DNA from: Pempheris klunzingeri
Lineage: Eukaryota; Chordata; Actinopteri; Acropomatiformes; Pempheridae
Direction: 5' to 3'
Length of the DNA stretch: 64,000 nucleotides
NCBI RefSeq assembly: GCF_042242105.1
Contig: NC_092018.1
Coordinates: 22,968,667 to 23,032,666 of the forward strand
This document shows, piece after piece, positions 1 to 12,900 of this stretch (position 1 is its first letter; the number at the start of each line of letters is the position of its first letter). A program made the position numbers and the translations under genes. The notes under the pieces were generated by a model. The model made no database searches, was not told the DNA's origin, and saw nothing but the letters and a program-made list of their open reading frames with translations.

Positions 1-14
1 ATCCCTTTACTCAC

Positions 15-1025
15 CTTCTGGTCTGTCAGCACAGAGCTGCTCTGAAGTGGAGGCAGGTGGCTGTTGAGCAAGACGGCGCCGGGCCTGTCGTGCTCGCAGA
101 AGATTGTGCCGTTGATGTAATGGAAGCGATCGCCGGGCATCAGTCTGTTTCTACAGGTGGCACAGCTGAAACACTGCAGAGAAGCACAGAGGAGGGTCAG
201 AAATGTAGATGGAGATCAAATGCAGGCCACTACAGCACATTCATTAGCTGTGGGCATGATACAAAAACCAAAAACAAAGTTTAGTGAGTGAAGTCACCTG
301 ATATGAGAAACTGAAGATGAATACGTTTACACATTACAGTCTAATCACTTGTTAAGAAATGGAAATCTCTTAAACGTGTCTTTAAACAAGTTTAAAATTG
401 AGTACACGAGGCAGAACACATGGAAGGCACCATTCCCTTCCGTCCTGATTCTGAGGTGACCCGTCTCCCCGCCTCACTGTCTCTCCCCCGTCAAATCCCA
501 GATGTTTCTGTCAAACGAGCAGCAGGAGACAAAGCGCTCTGATGTGAGATCTGGGGATTTACCTTGAGGTGGTAAACATTCCCCTGCGCCCTCATCACCA
601 TTTCGTTGGCTGGGATCGACTGGCCGCAGGCGCTGCACGCCCCGCTGTGCCCGAACAGTCTGCAAACACAGAAGAAAACACAGATTGTTGAGTCTGTACG
701 GCCTCCAAAATCTAAAGCCAGCAGCTTCCTCTCCCTCCTCCTCCTCCTTCCTTCCTTCCTTCCTTCCTCCCCCTGCCACCTCTTCCTTCCTTTCACCTGA
801 TATAGTCACTTCGACACAGAATCATGCCCCCTTTGCTGTAGCAGGTGGTGCCAATGTCCCCCAGCTGGGCTTGGCAGCAAGAGCACTTGAGGCAGCGAGT
901 GTGCCAGTAGCGCTCCATGGAGAAGAGCAGGAAGCGGTCGGCGATCTTCCCCCCGCATCCTGCACACGACCTGGGGGCCGGCGGTACACCTGATGCTTGG
1001 CTGTTCACCATGCTGCCCTCAGAGG
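15..1025 (-). CDS. lmo4: LIM domain only 4 (LMO4), 3'-truncated by window edge
   Basis: LMO4 is a nuclear adaptor made almost only of two LIM zinc-binding domains; it bridges LDB1 and other transcription regulators. Exons on the minus strand: 1025-797 (14 nt of 5'UTR, ATG at 1011), 659-563 and 173-15. The phases agree: AG|A forms the Arg at the first junction, and the next junction lies between codons. Exon 2 encodes LIM1, with CAGCGGKIADRFLLF followed by the CLKCSCCQAQLGDIG signature. Exon 3 starts LIM2 (CSACGQSIPANEMVMRAQG), and the third exon finishes it and the tail, ending DQK at a gtgagt donor. In the family only Val-Cys-stop remains, so the final exon lies left of base 1 and the protein should be about 159 aa (human 165). 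ATG at 1011 is chosen because MVNS matches the family start. Which fish paralogue (a or b) cannot be decided here. Confidence 0.95.
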
Positions 1026-1589
1026 CTGCTTTGACACACAGAATAGATTCGACAGGTGAGACAGGTGTAAAGGCTGGACCCACACTACATAAATATTACT
1101 GTACTGATGCCTTTGAAATGCCTTAAGTGTTAAAGTAGAATATGTTTACTCCTGTTTCCTATTGGTGGACATTTATTTTGCAATATTTACAGGTAGGAGT
1201 TCTAGTTTGGTTTTTTTTGTCTATATAGGTTTTTCCTCTGTATATATTATATTATTGCTATTTAATTTTCTATTTCTTTTAACTGTGTCCCCTTTGAGCT
1301 GCTGTAACAGCAAACTTTCCCCACTGAGGGATCAATAAACGATATCTAGTTATGCAGACTGATAATATTAGCAAAACAGTCTATGTCCAATAACTCAGAC
1401 CTGACTGATGACATGGTCACTGACACACTGATCAACACAGGGAAGAAGAGGCTTCGAGATATTTCCACTGATCCAGAGTCAGCAGCACAATCCAGAGTGA
1501 ACAGAGTGTTGTTCTCTGTATCTTATCATCTCATTAGTAGCTTGACAAGTCTACAGGGTAATGATGGGTTAACAGGCTTTAACGTTATG

Positions 1590-1592
<3 letters not shown>

Positions 1593-1630
<38 letters not shown>
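1593..1630. repeat. (GT)n microsatellite in lmo4 intron 1
   Basis: A nearly perfect GT run lies inside the inferred first intron of lmo4. A second GT run follows at 2386-2422 upstream of the promoter, so the lmo4 promoter is flanked by two such tracts. Confidence 0.95.
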
Positions 1631-1636
<6 letters not shown>

Positions 1637-1833
1637 GGAGGGAGCAAAAGTCACCAAATGGGACTTTTGGAAGACTGCCAGTAATGAAAGTAAACGTGGT
1701 GGTTTGCGGCATCAGAAAAGTTGTCGGTGGCGCGTGCCAGCTGTGGAAGTGGACACGGTGTCCGCGGCTCGGAGGAGCGCTGGAAGGCGCGCGGGCGGAG
1801 ACGAGAGCAAAGAGAGGAGCCGTGGTGCCTTAC

Positions 1834-2300
1834 CGAGCCCGAGCTTTGTCCTCCCGCGCTGAAAGTTTGAGACGCTGGAAGAAATATTCTGTCAAATCTC
1901 GCCACGCTTTGGAGAAGTGAAGGCGCGCTCAGACGGGCCGTGTTTTGGTCTCCATAGGTTTCCAGAAGAAGGCGAAGCGGCGGAAGATGAAGCCCCGGGA
2001 CGGAGAGGCGCGGCGGCGGTAACAGTTGGGCAAACTCTTCCCGACATCCAGCTCCGCGGATTAAAAAAACAAAAAACTAAAAAAAAAAAACTACATGTAG
2101 CCGTGAGGAGGAGACATGACGCAGCTTCTGCTTCTCTCCTCTCCCTCACAGCCGCCTGTCTATCGACATGCCTCCGTCTGTTTCCACCGCGTTTGACAGC
2201 GACACTATTCATCAAATTGCGCAAGGGGCTATTTAAATTAGCGAGAGGGGACGCAGCCGGAGGAAGCGCGCAGCAGCCAATCGGAGCGCAGGGGGCGTGT
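1834..2300 (-). promoter_or_regulatory. lmo4: lmo4 promoter and non-coding first exon
   Basis: A GC- and CpG-rich block lies just upstream of lmo4. On the minus strand it has a CCAAT element (plus-strand gccaatcgg near 2276), a GC box (gggggcg near 2290) and a TTTAAATAG TATA-like element at about 2230-2239. A good donor (CTCG|GTAAGG, exon end 1834) follows, and the acceptor before the coding exon is at 1026-1028. I infer a 5'UTR exon from roughly 2200 to 1834 and an intron of about 0.8 kb. No transcript data were available. Confidence 0.6.
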
Positions 2301-2383
2301 CCTCAGTCAAAATGATTTATGAGTTCATAGTGGCTCATTAATATGCACATTGACATCTTCTCAGCGCCCCACAGGGTGCCTCT

Positions 2384-2424
<41 letters not shown>

Positions 2425-4139
2425 ACATGGGAAGCAGCCGTGGAAACAAATGATGCTACGGGTTTTTCTACTTTTCATTAATGCCGACCTTACCTCCTCT
2501 GTGATGCTTGAAAAAGATGTTTTGTCTTCACAACATCATCAATGTCCAACATTTCTTTGTTAATCAGAAAAAAAATGCTATTCCTTTATCACCTGAGTTC
2601 ATAGGACTCGTGATTTAAAGATGTATCACTGAATATGAAGGCAAATTTCACAAAAGTTTCAGTCGCAGATCTTTAAAAGCTTTGGAATTTATTCACGTGT
2701 GCATGCGTGTCAATAGCTCTTCCTGTCATCCATCCATACAAGCATATATCTATCTATCTATCTATTAGTGTTGTTGCAGTATTATAAGTATTATCAGGGC
2801 AAATCAAGCATATAGCCAGTAATCATACTTCCATACAATGATGAAAGACATTACATGAAATCTGGTGACACATTCTCTACATACCTGTCACTAACACTGT
2901 TCTTGAGCACATTAGGTCAGTAGGTCCGAGGTCAGTGTCAGTACATTAACCTGGCGCCCTGCTGTACTTCCTGTTGGGTTCCAGCAGAGGACAGCGTCCT
3001 ATAATGTTGCGAGGAGCAGACTAAGTCCTGATTTATGAGGTCACATATGCACGATGGGATGAGTCCGAAACGTAACAGCAATCAGGCTGATCTTCCTGTT
3101 CCTGAATTAATATTCTAACAGTTGCATCCTTAAATGAACTTTTGAAAGCAGGTATTGCAGAAACATATAATGATAATGTTTCTGTGGAAATATTTTGTCA
3201 GTAAATGAACACAAGTTGCCTATTTAATGACTTGTTTTTCATGTGTTCTGTTTATTACATTGCTGTTTTCAGAAGCATTTACACATTTCTGATCTTAACT
3301 CGAACATAACTATTATCACACCGGTGCCCGTAAAGAAATAATACATATCTCAGTATATGATTCCCACTTTACAATGTGTAGTTGTAGTTTGTTACTGTGA
3401 AGGAAATAATGATTGTGTCATAATCATTTCTGTTGTCTCATATCTTATTTCTTCATACCAGCTTGGTTTGACCTGCCAGGTTAAACTGGTACGGACACAG
3501 AAGGCTTCATAAAATGACTTATCATGTGTACAGTTGATGGAGACACTGTGCTCTCCCCACCAGTCTGACGCTGTGTTGCAGCTCCTCACTGTGACCACTG
3601 GAGGACAGTGAACACACGTGGTTTTAAATCCACTCATGTCAGCTACCTACTGTTGCTCCTGGTGACATCTATGGGTTGCTAAAAGCTCATTTCTGCTCTC
3701 TCAAACCAGAAGCTAAGAATTCTTTTTTTACGGGGGATTCAACAGCTTTCCAGCTTTCCAGAGGAGGACTGCTGACACATGTGCTCCCCCGGGGACACGT
3801 GTTGCTTGTCACATCTTACCACCTGCCAGCCATGATCTGCAGGGTACTTTGCACACACACAATTGCAGGCTCTTACTTGATTTTTGATCAGATTAATGCA
3901 GAGGAGGCCTGTGTCGTTTAAGACCCCTGAATTTCCAGCCAGCACTGTGCCGGTGTCTCAACTAAGTGGTGCTGTGACAAGGTCTAGAGCCCTCACCGGC
4001 CTGCTACCCTCCTTCACACATGACCATGTTTTTTGGAAAACACAACTCAATGGAAGGTGCTGCCGCTGGGAATCACGCCCCAGGTATTTTAGAGCTAGCC
4101 ACGCTAGCAGCAGGGTTCTGTGGATGGCATCAGTCGGCT

Positions 4140-4340
4140 CACTTTGGCACTTTGGCCCAGACTGAAATAGCTCAACAACTATTGAAGGGATTGCTACAAA
4201 CATTTGTACAGAATTAATCTTACAGACTTTTCCTCTGGTGCCACCATGAGGCTGGCGTTTGTTGGATTTGAGCGAGAAGTCTTCACACCTATTGGCTTAA
4301 TTGCCATAGAACTTGGTACAGATGGTCATGGTGCCAAAAG
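4140..4340. repeat. Dispersed fish repeat ('gccaccatgaggctg' family)
   Basis: Contains ctcaacaactattgaaggga followed by a cctctggtgccaccatgagg phrase. A second diverged copy with the same phrases (tttcctctagtgccaccagg, then a 'ctactggacggattg' stretch) is at about 8655-8790. These phrases recur in many fish genomes. I cannot assign the class without a repeat library. Confidence 0.6.
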
Positions 4341-4689
4341 AATAATCCCTATTGATGTTGCTGATCCATGAACTCTTTGTCTAGTGTCGTTATCAGATCC
4401 TCATCTGTGCTTTTTGTGTTCAATGTTAAGTATCAAATGTTAGCTAACAAACTAAATGAAAAGGATGATTGTGCCAATTTTCAACCAGCTTTGTGTCGTC
4501 ACATATATGTGCGTTATATGCTAATGAACAAAGTTTAACTTTCCTCCGGTCAGCTCTCAAAGTCTGTCACTCAGCCGACTCAACAATAAAAGTATTACTG
4601 TTATTTTACCATTACCATTGTACTTTTCAATCTGTACTTTTTGTTTTAAAAAGGGACAGACTATTTAATTTAATTGTATTTTATTGTGT

Positions 4690-4820
4690 CTAAGTTTCTG
4701 TTCAATTTTGTATTTTAACATTTTGTATTGTGGTGACGACCTCTGTACCGCACTCTGGCACAACAATTTCCTCCGGGATAAATAAAGTCGGTCTTATTCT
4801 TATTCTTATTCTTATTCTTA
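4690..4820 (+). repeat. 3' tail of a non-LTR retrotransposon with (CTTATT)n end
   Basis: The phrase caacaatttcctccgggata followed by aataaagtc and a short tandem CTTATT tract is the usual 3' end of fish LINE copies. A related truncated tail (ccactgagggatcaataaac) is at about 1318-1340. No reverse-transcriptase frame is present upstream, so both are 5'-truncated copies. Confidence 0.6.
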
Positions 4821-7589
4821 AGCCAGTTATGCAGTCAAGACTAAAGATCATTCATTTGTACAAATTAACCACAATGTAATGATATAAAGCCAGTTGAAAA
4901 TTGGCAACGTATTATTCTAAGGCAGTGAACATGGTAAACATTAAGCCTGGTAGACAGCATCAGTATGTCAGTAGCCACTAGTGTGACTGAAGACTCCAGT
5001 TGTTTTTTTTAACACACTGGGCCTGTTCAGCATTCATAGCATCACTGTGGTCACTGCCATAACGTAATGACCAATTATCTGGAGCAGGGGAGCAAGACGA
5101 CTGGACCAAGAACTGATCCCAAGGGCCAACAGTGCGGTAGTAGCATCAGCACCATCATCTGCAGTAGCACTAGACGCAGTGTTAGAGGTGGTGGAAGTAG
5201 TGGTGGTCCTTTGAATCAGTGTTGACGTGACACTGTTTACTTGCCTGGGAGCTCCCAGTCTAAACAGGATCCTTTGTGGAAATGTTGACTTAAGTTCAAT
5301 AGAGGTTGTTGCTGTGACACTCTTAAAAGAGAATGAGTCATGTTCCACACATTTGTTTTCAGCAGAATAAGCCAATAATAACTCAAATGGAGACGTGTGT
5401 TATTACCCCACATTGTGTTGAAGAGCAACCACTTCGGCACATCTGTTTTCAGAGTGCATGGCGGGGTGGGTTGGGGTGGGATTGGGGGTATTTCCTCTGC
5501 AGTGGTTGGCGTAGCGGCGCGGGCCAACATCCACCACTCTTTGAGGCCCCCGTTTATTTCCGACATATTTCCTGTTCCTCTGTCAAGGCCACGCTGAAAG
5601 TCACAGCTCTCTGTGAGGCCGAACAACACCTGTAACTTCCAGCCAAAGTAAACCGCTGTGGAGCATCACCGCACCGCAGGCTGCCAAGACAATCACATTT
5701 ATGAGGTACCCGTCACTGTAATGTGGAGAAATCCTTCCATCTGAGGCCTCGTTTTCTCTCTCTTGAGGGCAAACACCTCCGTGTCATCTGAGTTTTGTGG
5801 TACCACTTTAGAAATGAGTCATCCTCAATATCTCCGCAGGTTGTCATGGAGTTTGGAGTGATGTGTTGCAGGAAGGGAAAGTCGACAAATCGGTTATTTC
5901 TCGGGGGAAACCTGTGAATATCAGTAGGTTTTTGTTTTTTTTCCAATAATGCTGGAACAATGTTTCTGTTTAACTCTTCAACTGCACTCTATAGGATCAA
6001 ATGATCAGGTCATGGAAGAGCTCCAACGGGTCACAAATTATGAATCAGGGTGCAGAGCTAGTCTGTTGGTGGGCTGTGGTTGGTCCGTCCAAAGACACAG
6101 TCAGTGTCGTTCACCGGTCCATGTGCAATATGTGCGGCCAAAACTGCTGCAGCTACAAGCTAATCTCACATGTCACAATAGCTCCCTGGTGCTTCTTTCT
6201 GTTTCCTTTCTCCTGTTCTGTTCACTTCCTCCTAGCATTAACTCACCGTTGTCTACAGTTTCATTCAATAAAAATCTACAAGCACCAGTAAATACTGTTG
6301 TTTCGTGTGATCAGTTATCTGTTGTGTGTATAAGAGCAGCTTGCAACCATCACAGCCGCAAAGGTAACACAAGGCAAGCAAAGCAAAGTTTTCCTTGTGC
6401 CCCCGTCTCCCCACTCTGCCCCACCCTCTAACCTCTAACACGGCTGTGTACATAGATTAAAACACTGAAACACACGCGACAACAAAACAAACCTGAACAA
6501 AACTAGCAGCACATCCCGCCTCATTGGAATGAACACTGCAGATTCTTTTTTACTGTTGAGTGACGAATAAAACAGTGTTAATGTTTGTGCTGTCTTTCTG
6601 AAGTCAAATATTTCGAAATTAAATGACCTTTATCAAAGCATCTATTGCTCTGATTTGTTTCTGGTTCATAACACTTTATATGACAAGTGCACACAAAGCA
6701 CAGCAGGTCTGAACTCAAATCTAAAAGGTGTCTTTTGGCAAGCATATAATTCAACACGCATGATTTAATGGGTTTGCCTTTCTCCAGTTATTGAGAGTTC
6801 TGCAAATCTTCCTTCGAAATTCCTCTCAGCAACTACTTATAAACTGATCCCAACTCTGCAATGATAGACTGAGCTCAACCAACCGTTGAACCTTCGTACG
6901 GGTGGACACATACATCGTTTGGCATTGAACAGGCTGAGAAAACTGCCCCCTGAAATGTTTTCCTCATAGCTGACTGCCTCTGATTCTGCCATTAATTGCT
7001 CTGAAATTCCAGGATGACCCTTTAACAAACGAGCAGTCAGTGTTGTCATGGGACACTAGCGTTTGTGTACAACACCGCGGTTAGAGGGATCAATTCCCTG
7101 AATTTACAACTGCCTGAGCAGACAAACATCGTCATCAAGGGTAATGTTGAACCGTCTGAGTCAAATGGGAACCAGCGGCTCCATCAGTGACGATAGCAGA
7201 TGGTAAGGAAGTCTCCATGGTGAGATGGTATGTCGTGTGTGCTCTTTGGTCCTCGCCTGTCGGTGGGATGGCAAAAGAATTCAGCCTCGTGTGGAGGAGG
7301 ACGCAGAGAATGATACTAATATTTGACTTTCTGTCAGTTGGATTTATGATAGATAGTTCCAATAGGAAAACATGCCAATGGTGTCAAGATTTTATCCAGC
7401 CCAAGTTAGAACACCCAAGATGAAAACACAGATCATACTGTTGCATGTATAGTATATGTAGTAATAGGTATAGTAAGAGCAACACAGTAATATAGCATGA
7501 AAATGTATAATATGAATAACATAATAAATAGATATTATTATTAATGGATATTAGTTATTGAGCAGCTGTCGCTCATAGGTAGAGTGGTC

Positions 7590-7765
7590 GGCATGTCGAA
7601 GTGTTCTTGGGCAAGACACTGAACTCCAACTTGCTCCTGAAGCAGCTTCAGTGTGTGAAAGAACAGTCTCCTCCACCTTAGATCCCTCCTGAATGAACGA
7701 TGTGTGAATGAGGATGTGATGTAAAAGAGTAATCGAAATGACCAGAAAGGCGCTATACAAGTAGA
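7590..7765 (+). repeat. Dispersed repeat ('cttgggcaagacactgaa' family)
   Basis: Carries cttgggcaagacactgaact and ends near aaaggcgctatacaagtag. Similar sequence with the 'cttgggcaagacattgaacc' phrase is found at 27190-27345 and again at 29640-29675. It is a common fish interspersed repeat. Its exact class is not assigned. Confidence 0.6.
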
Positions 7766-9054
7766 AAGAGAGAGCAGATGTAGAATGATATAGAATGACA
7801 TTACATGCTTGTGTTCACCCCATATTGATATTCTTTTCAACTTTATTTTAGTTTCCATTCAACCCCTGAGAAAAAGAAAAAACCTGCTAAATGCTCCACT
7901 TTGCTCACCAGCTAGTTTCTAACATTGTCTGTCTGCCGTTTGCCGCTGAGCAGGTAGTGCGGGTGGGTTTTTGATGAAAACAGCTGTCTGCTGCTGGAAA
8001 TGAGATCGATGACAGCAGAGTCTGTGGGGTGTCAAATGTTAAAATGCTCTGTAGAGCTGTGGGTAACCTCACAGCCAGATGAGGTTGACATTATAGGCTT
8101 TATTCTGATCAGCGAATATGTAAAATCAAATAAAAAAATAAAAACAAAAAATATCAATTAGCACAGTTTAATGTTTAATGTGTTTGAATACTACGTATCT
8201 GAAAGAGGCTCGAAGTATCTACACCACTAGCGCTGTGGCCAAATGATGGCATGTCATTAGGCCATTCATCAGCCTGTCCATCCACCCACCATGGTTCACA
8301 GCAATATATGTTACTGGATGACCAGATCATCATGACATTAGCCATGGTTTCATTCACTCTCACTTCCAGCGTCACCATAAACACATTTAATGGTTAATAA
8401 GTAGTCCTGACTGGGGCAGTGAGGAGGTCACATCGTTCCTCCGTCCTCTCAGGAGGAGGCAGAGGCCAGGGTGAGGAATTTAATAGTCCACTGTAATGTT
8501 TGTGCTCCAGAGCCAGCCTGAGCTTTGTGCAAGGCCATGAGGCAACACGAATGCAGAGCTCTGGCTGAGAATGAGCACTGAAATGCTCTGTGACAAGAGC
8601 AAGACAGTGAAGACACACCGTTACATCAGAGTAACTGGACCAAGTGTTTCACCCCCTGACTTTTTCCTCTAGTGCCACCAGGAAGTTGACATTTTTAGCT
8701 GAGAGTTGAATGTTTCCACAACTACTGGACGGATTGTCCTCCAATTTGGTTCAGACCCTCATGTCCCCTTCAAGACAAACTGCAATAACTAACTATAATC
8801 CCCTGCCCTTTCCTTTAGTCTAACTAAAAAGCAGCCGTTAAGTGACAGAGGCTGGTCTGTGTAGGGCAGCTTCAGTAATCTCAGCTTGGAAATGTCTGCA
8901 TTTGAATTTGACTCTTCAGTGAGTTTCCCACAAGACTAATAAAGGCGTTATATATTTATGCATGTACACATGGACAGTTAACCCAGCCATGAGTGCTCTG
9001 ATACATTCCATTCAAACAATAACCAAAAAAAGAGCATATCACAAGGTGATAGGT

Positions 9055-9060
9055 TTTATT
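9055..9060 (-). terminator. Candidate poly(A) signal of the ccn1-like gene
   Basis: AATAAA on the minus strand (tttatt on plus), about 860 nt downstream of the ccn1-like stop codon. It is the first clear hexamer seen downstream, giving a 3'UTR of about 0.9 kb that contains an AU-rich element and a (CA)n tract. Confidence 0.5.
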
Positions 9061-9364
9061 TGAGTTTATAGGCACAAGACATCTTTTTTTTTAACTTTAT
9101 CACATGACTCCATCGCTCAAAATAAAGCATCGTATATACACTGTGAAAGACACAGACAAAAAACAATAAAATCACACCCCGAAAAATGAGGTGATCCTTG
9201 AATTTACCACTCCACAATTAAGAGTGAAGTCTTTCCACACTACAGGCTTTCATCTATGTTATGCTTCTATATGCACAACGAGCACATTACTCTGTAAACT
9301 CTCTTTTGTGAAAGTTTCTCATTGTTCAGACTATACAATACACTTTCATGGACACACACAGTCT

Positions 9365-9365
<1 letters not shown>

Positions 9366-9405
<40 letters not shown>
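9366..9405. repeat. (CA)n microsatellite in the ccn1-like 3'UTR
   Basis: A pure CA run of about 40 nt, which is transcribed as GU repeats if the downstream poly(A) signal is used. GU repeats in 3'UTRs can bind CELF or TDP-43-type proteins, but here this is only a possibility. Confidence 0.9.
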
Positions 9406-9407
<2 letters not shown>

Positions 9408-9637
9408 TTAATGAGTTCCACAATTAATACATATGTAGGAAACGTTGTATCACAAACAACAGGCACTGATGAACACAGTCCCTATAGTCACTAATGAATA
9501 TGTCTTATGTCTTCTAGTTCTTCATTACTTCATGTCCATTACTCATGTCTCATAAATGTTCTCTGTTACTCTTCTAAACAACTTTCTGTCTGTGACAAAC
9601 TGCCACGTTGCCCTCTGTGGAGAGTACACACACTTAC

Positions 9638-9647
9638 AAATAAATAA
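9638..9647 (-). promoter_or_regulatory. AU-rich element in the ccn1-like 3'UTR
   Basis: The minus strand reads TTATTTATTT, which contains the UUAUUUAUU nonamer typical of AU-rich destabilising elements. It lies about 275 nt after the stop codon. CCN1 is a classic immediate-early gene with an unstable mRNA, so the element fits, but its activity here is inferred. Confidence 0.55.
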
Positions 9648-9921
9648 CAGACGTTTCAGTGAAAGCTCTCGGCCAGCAGTCTAACGCAGCAGCACACTGC
9701 AGTGTGTTGTCCTCTGTGCTGCCCTGGTGCTACAGAGGTAACACACCTCTGGTGTGGACAAACTGATCACCGTCATTGTGGCGAGAAGCTTAAAGTGCAA
9801 GCGAACGTATTGCCTTGTTGGGGAGGGCAGCTGACAGACAGGGAGGCGCCTGGTTTGGGGATGAGAGGTGCAGAGTCTCTGCCCAGTGAGGCAGACCAGG
9901 GCTGGGCAGGATGAGTCAGCC

Positions 9922-12900
9922 TCAGTGCGTGAAGGTGTGGATGTCATTGTGGAGGCTGACTGAAGGGCTGGACGGCCCGCCGTGCATACGACAGCTTGTA
10001 CTGCAGCTGCAGCGCTGGATCCACATGACATTTTTGTAGAAGCCCTCTCCATCTGAGCAGTGGAAGCGCAGCCTCACAGTGCGGGAGAGAGAGGGCGTGC
10101 AGCAGCGGCCGTCGGCGCAAGTGCCACAGGTTCGAGGGCGGTACCGCTCTGCCGTCGAGCATCCTGCGAAGGTGATTCTGACTGGTTCCTGAGGACGGAC
10201 GGTTCGCTGACACTTTTTCCCCTTCTGGATGACAGAACAGAGCCACCATTGAAATGACATCATGAAGGTCCCACTGACTTCATCAAAGGACAGTGCACTG
10301 TTTATTGATTTACTCCTTTTTCATATTTCACACGAAATTCACAATAAGTCAGATATATATACTAAACAGTATATTTTTTTAGCGTACCTTGCTCGCTCCA
10401 GGAAGCTGCAGCACACACTGTCGGATCTGGCAGAGTCTGGTTTCTCTGACCAGCCGACACTCCGGATTGTCACTGGTCACTCGACTTGAAATGCCCATCC
10501 CACATGTGGTGGAACACTCCGTCCACTCGGTGGTTTGTGGGAAACAGCTGGATTGGAGGAACGCCTCAGATATGGGGAATGACACCATCTCTGTGAGGAA
10601 ACAAAGTTAATGAGCTACAATCAAACAATGGATCCCAGCAATCATTCAGGCATTATGAAGTATTTGTGTATGTTCATGACTTGTGGATTAAATGATGCTT
10701 ATGTTTTTTTTTGCTCTAGTGATTGAGGAACCTTCAGATTGAAATGTCATTCAGTTGGTTATTTTTGTTTTCCACATTCGGGTCCAAGTACAGGACACAT
10801 TTTCATGAAATTAGCTGTAGGCATTCATTGGCCACAGCAGACTAATCATAAAGATCCTTACTGAAGAGATAATCCCGGGTCAAAAGTTTCACTTATATAT
10901 CAAAATCTAATGTAACTGAGCGCATACATGCTCACCTGAGGTTAAACCCTTTTCAGTTTATACTGAATGTACTGTGTAGGGCCACCCTCAGGATGAAATA
11001 TCACAAGATGGCAAATGTATCTAACTGGAAGAAAAACACTGCCATCCAATTTTTTTTAAATCAACATTTTTATATTCATGCACCCAGGGGGATAAATTCT
11101 TTCAGTTTTGATGAGCTCATGATGGTTTAGCTAGCAAAGTCACTTGCGGGATTAAGACATTAAAGTTTGTTTAAAATAAGAAATATTTTAGAATAAAATA
11201 TACATTTTTTGAATATTAGATACCTAAGAAGTAGAAAATATCTCAAAACTGGAATCTGAAATGTAAACATTTCTTATGAAATGTATTGGCCTGCACCCCA
11301 CACCCCAATGCAAGTTATTGTTTTGTGAAGTCAGACGCTCTACACATCCTTCTGACACCAGCTCAAGATAGATTCCAAAGCAGTTTATACATTGTTTAAC
11401 CATACACTTGTACCATATCCATACCATATATGTCCAAACTACTGGTCGTTAACATGAAAAACCTCCTTCAGACCATTTTAAGCGTTGGGGGTGGGCATCA
11501 GCAAAAGCATCTCAGGGATAAACTGTGATGTGTACCTCTGAACATGGCCCCTCCAGTGGCAGCTGGGTGCGGCTGTGCCTGCAATAGGGCACTGATGTGG
11601 TTGGGAAGGGACGGGCTGTCTGGCAGGGAGGTGTGTGTCAGGTCGTCTGGCTCCTCACTGATGTGGTTGTTGTCATCACACACCCATTCCTCGCAGCAGC
11701 CGCCCTGAGGCCTGGCCAGCCGGGGCCGCGAGCAGCGCCAGTCAGGCAGGGGCACTTGGTGAGGACAGAGGGGCATGCAGCCCACCACCCTATCCATGCA
11801 GGTGCACTGGTGCTGGCAGTTGGGCTTGAAGTCCTCACCATGCTGGTACACCCGCCCACTGAACTCACAAGGCAAACCCTGGGCCTCAGCTGTCAACACG
11901 CACACACAAAACAGGAAGCAGAACTGTGAAAGGAGGCCTTGGACCTTCATAGAAGGACACAGGAAAAAAAACTGCATCTGTACACAAACACTGATATCAG
12001 TGGGATCAAACTGGGGAAAGAAATATGTTTTCTAAAAGGGATCTCACCACTAAAGGTCAGTGTCCAGAAACCCTACATTTCTCATAACGCCACCTCGTAG
12101 CACCTTCTGTTAGACCCCGCTCACCTAATGACATCACCAGGGTTCATTTCACAGGTTTTGAGAAGCTCTTCCAAAGACCTTATCAGTCTGTTTCCACATG
12201 CTGAGGAGTACTTCCCAGTGATACTCTGCGTAAACTGATTGTCGTATCTAAAACCATTAGTTCTCCTTTCACATGTGCACGTTTGATAACACTGTGTTTT
12301 TGTCATGTGAGTTATACCGACAGCCGCTGACATTATCTAATTCAGTAGTTCTGAAACTTTTGGCCTGTGGACCATTAAAATGAGTGAAAGTCTTGGGGCT
12401 CCTTATGACATGTGAGCTGATCAACCAAGGAGCGCTTTTTTCTTCTCTGATTAGTTCATCTCAAAAAACCAGAGAAAGGTCTGAAAAGCATTAACAAAAT
12501 CTGGTGGGTTTATTCATCCCTTTATGGTGTCCCCTTAGATTCTTCTTAGTGGTCCCAGCCCACTGGTCACTTACTCACGGTATTTTTCACCACATTCAGG
12601 ATTTACTTTCTAGACGATATACAACACCCAAACTTGAGTTTTACATCTGAAAAGCAGGGCTGATTTCTTAGCTCACCTCGACACAGTCCTCTCTCAGGGT
12701 CTCCTCCAGCCCCCAGATGGCAGCGTAGCCCCTTGATGTGATCACATGGTTCGGTGGCACTGCAGTCCTCGTTGAACTGCCGAGCGCAAACTTTACAGCA
12801 GCCGCAGTGATCGGTCACCCAGCTGACACCCGGCGGGCACAATGGGGGTGAGGGTGTGCAGGAGCATTCGGCTGGGCACTCATCCTCTGCCTGGGGAGCA

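Larger units (their letters stand above)
2301..9050. other. Intergenic region between lmo4 and the ccn1-like gene
   Basis: No convincing exon was found on either strand; the short open frames lack splice signals and family similarity. It holds a (GT)n tract at 2386-2422, a short (TATC)n run near 2747-2764, a LINE-type tail ending in (CTTATT)n at 4792-4820, dispersed fish repeats near 4130-4340, 7590-7765 and 8640-8790, and an A/T-rich segment near 8100-8160. The sequence ttcatagtggctcattaata at about 2323-2342, next to the lmo4 promoter, resembles POU/homeodomain sites but is unproven. Confidence 0.6.

Noticed and set aside
1383..1862. 159-codon plus-strand open frame upstream of lmo4
   Set aside because: It is interrupted by a poly(Cys-Val) stretch from the GT microsatellite and lies antisense to the lmo4 5' region.
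5237..5629. 130-codon minus-strand open frame
   Set aside because: No recognisable domain, no splice-linked partner and no coding-type codon use.
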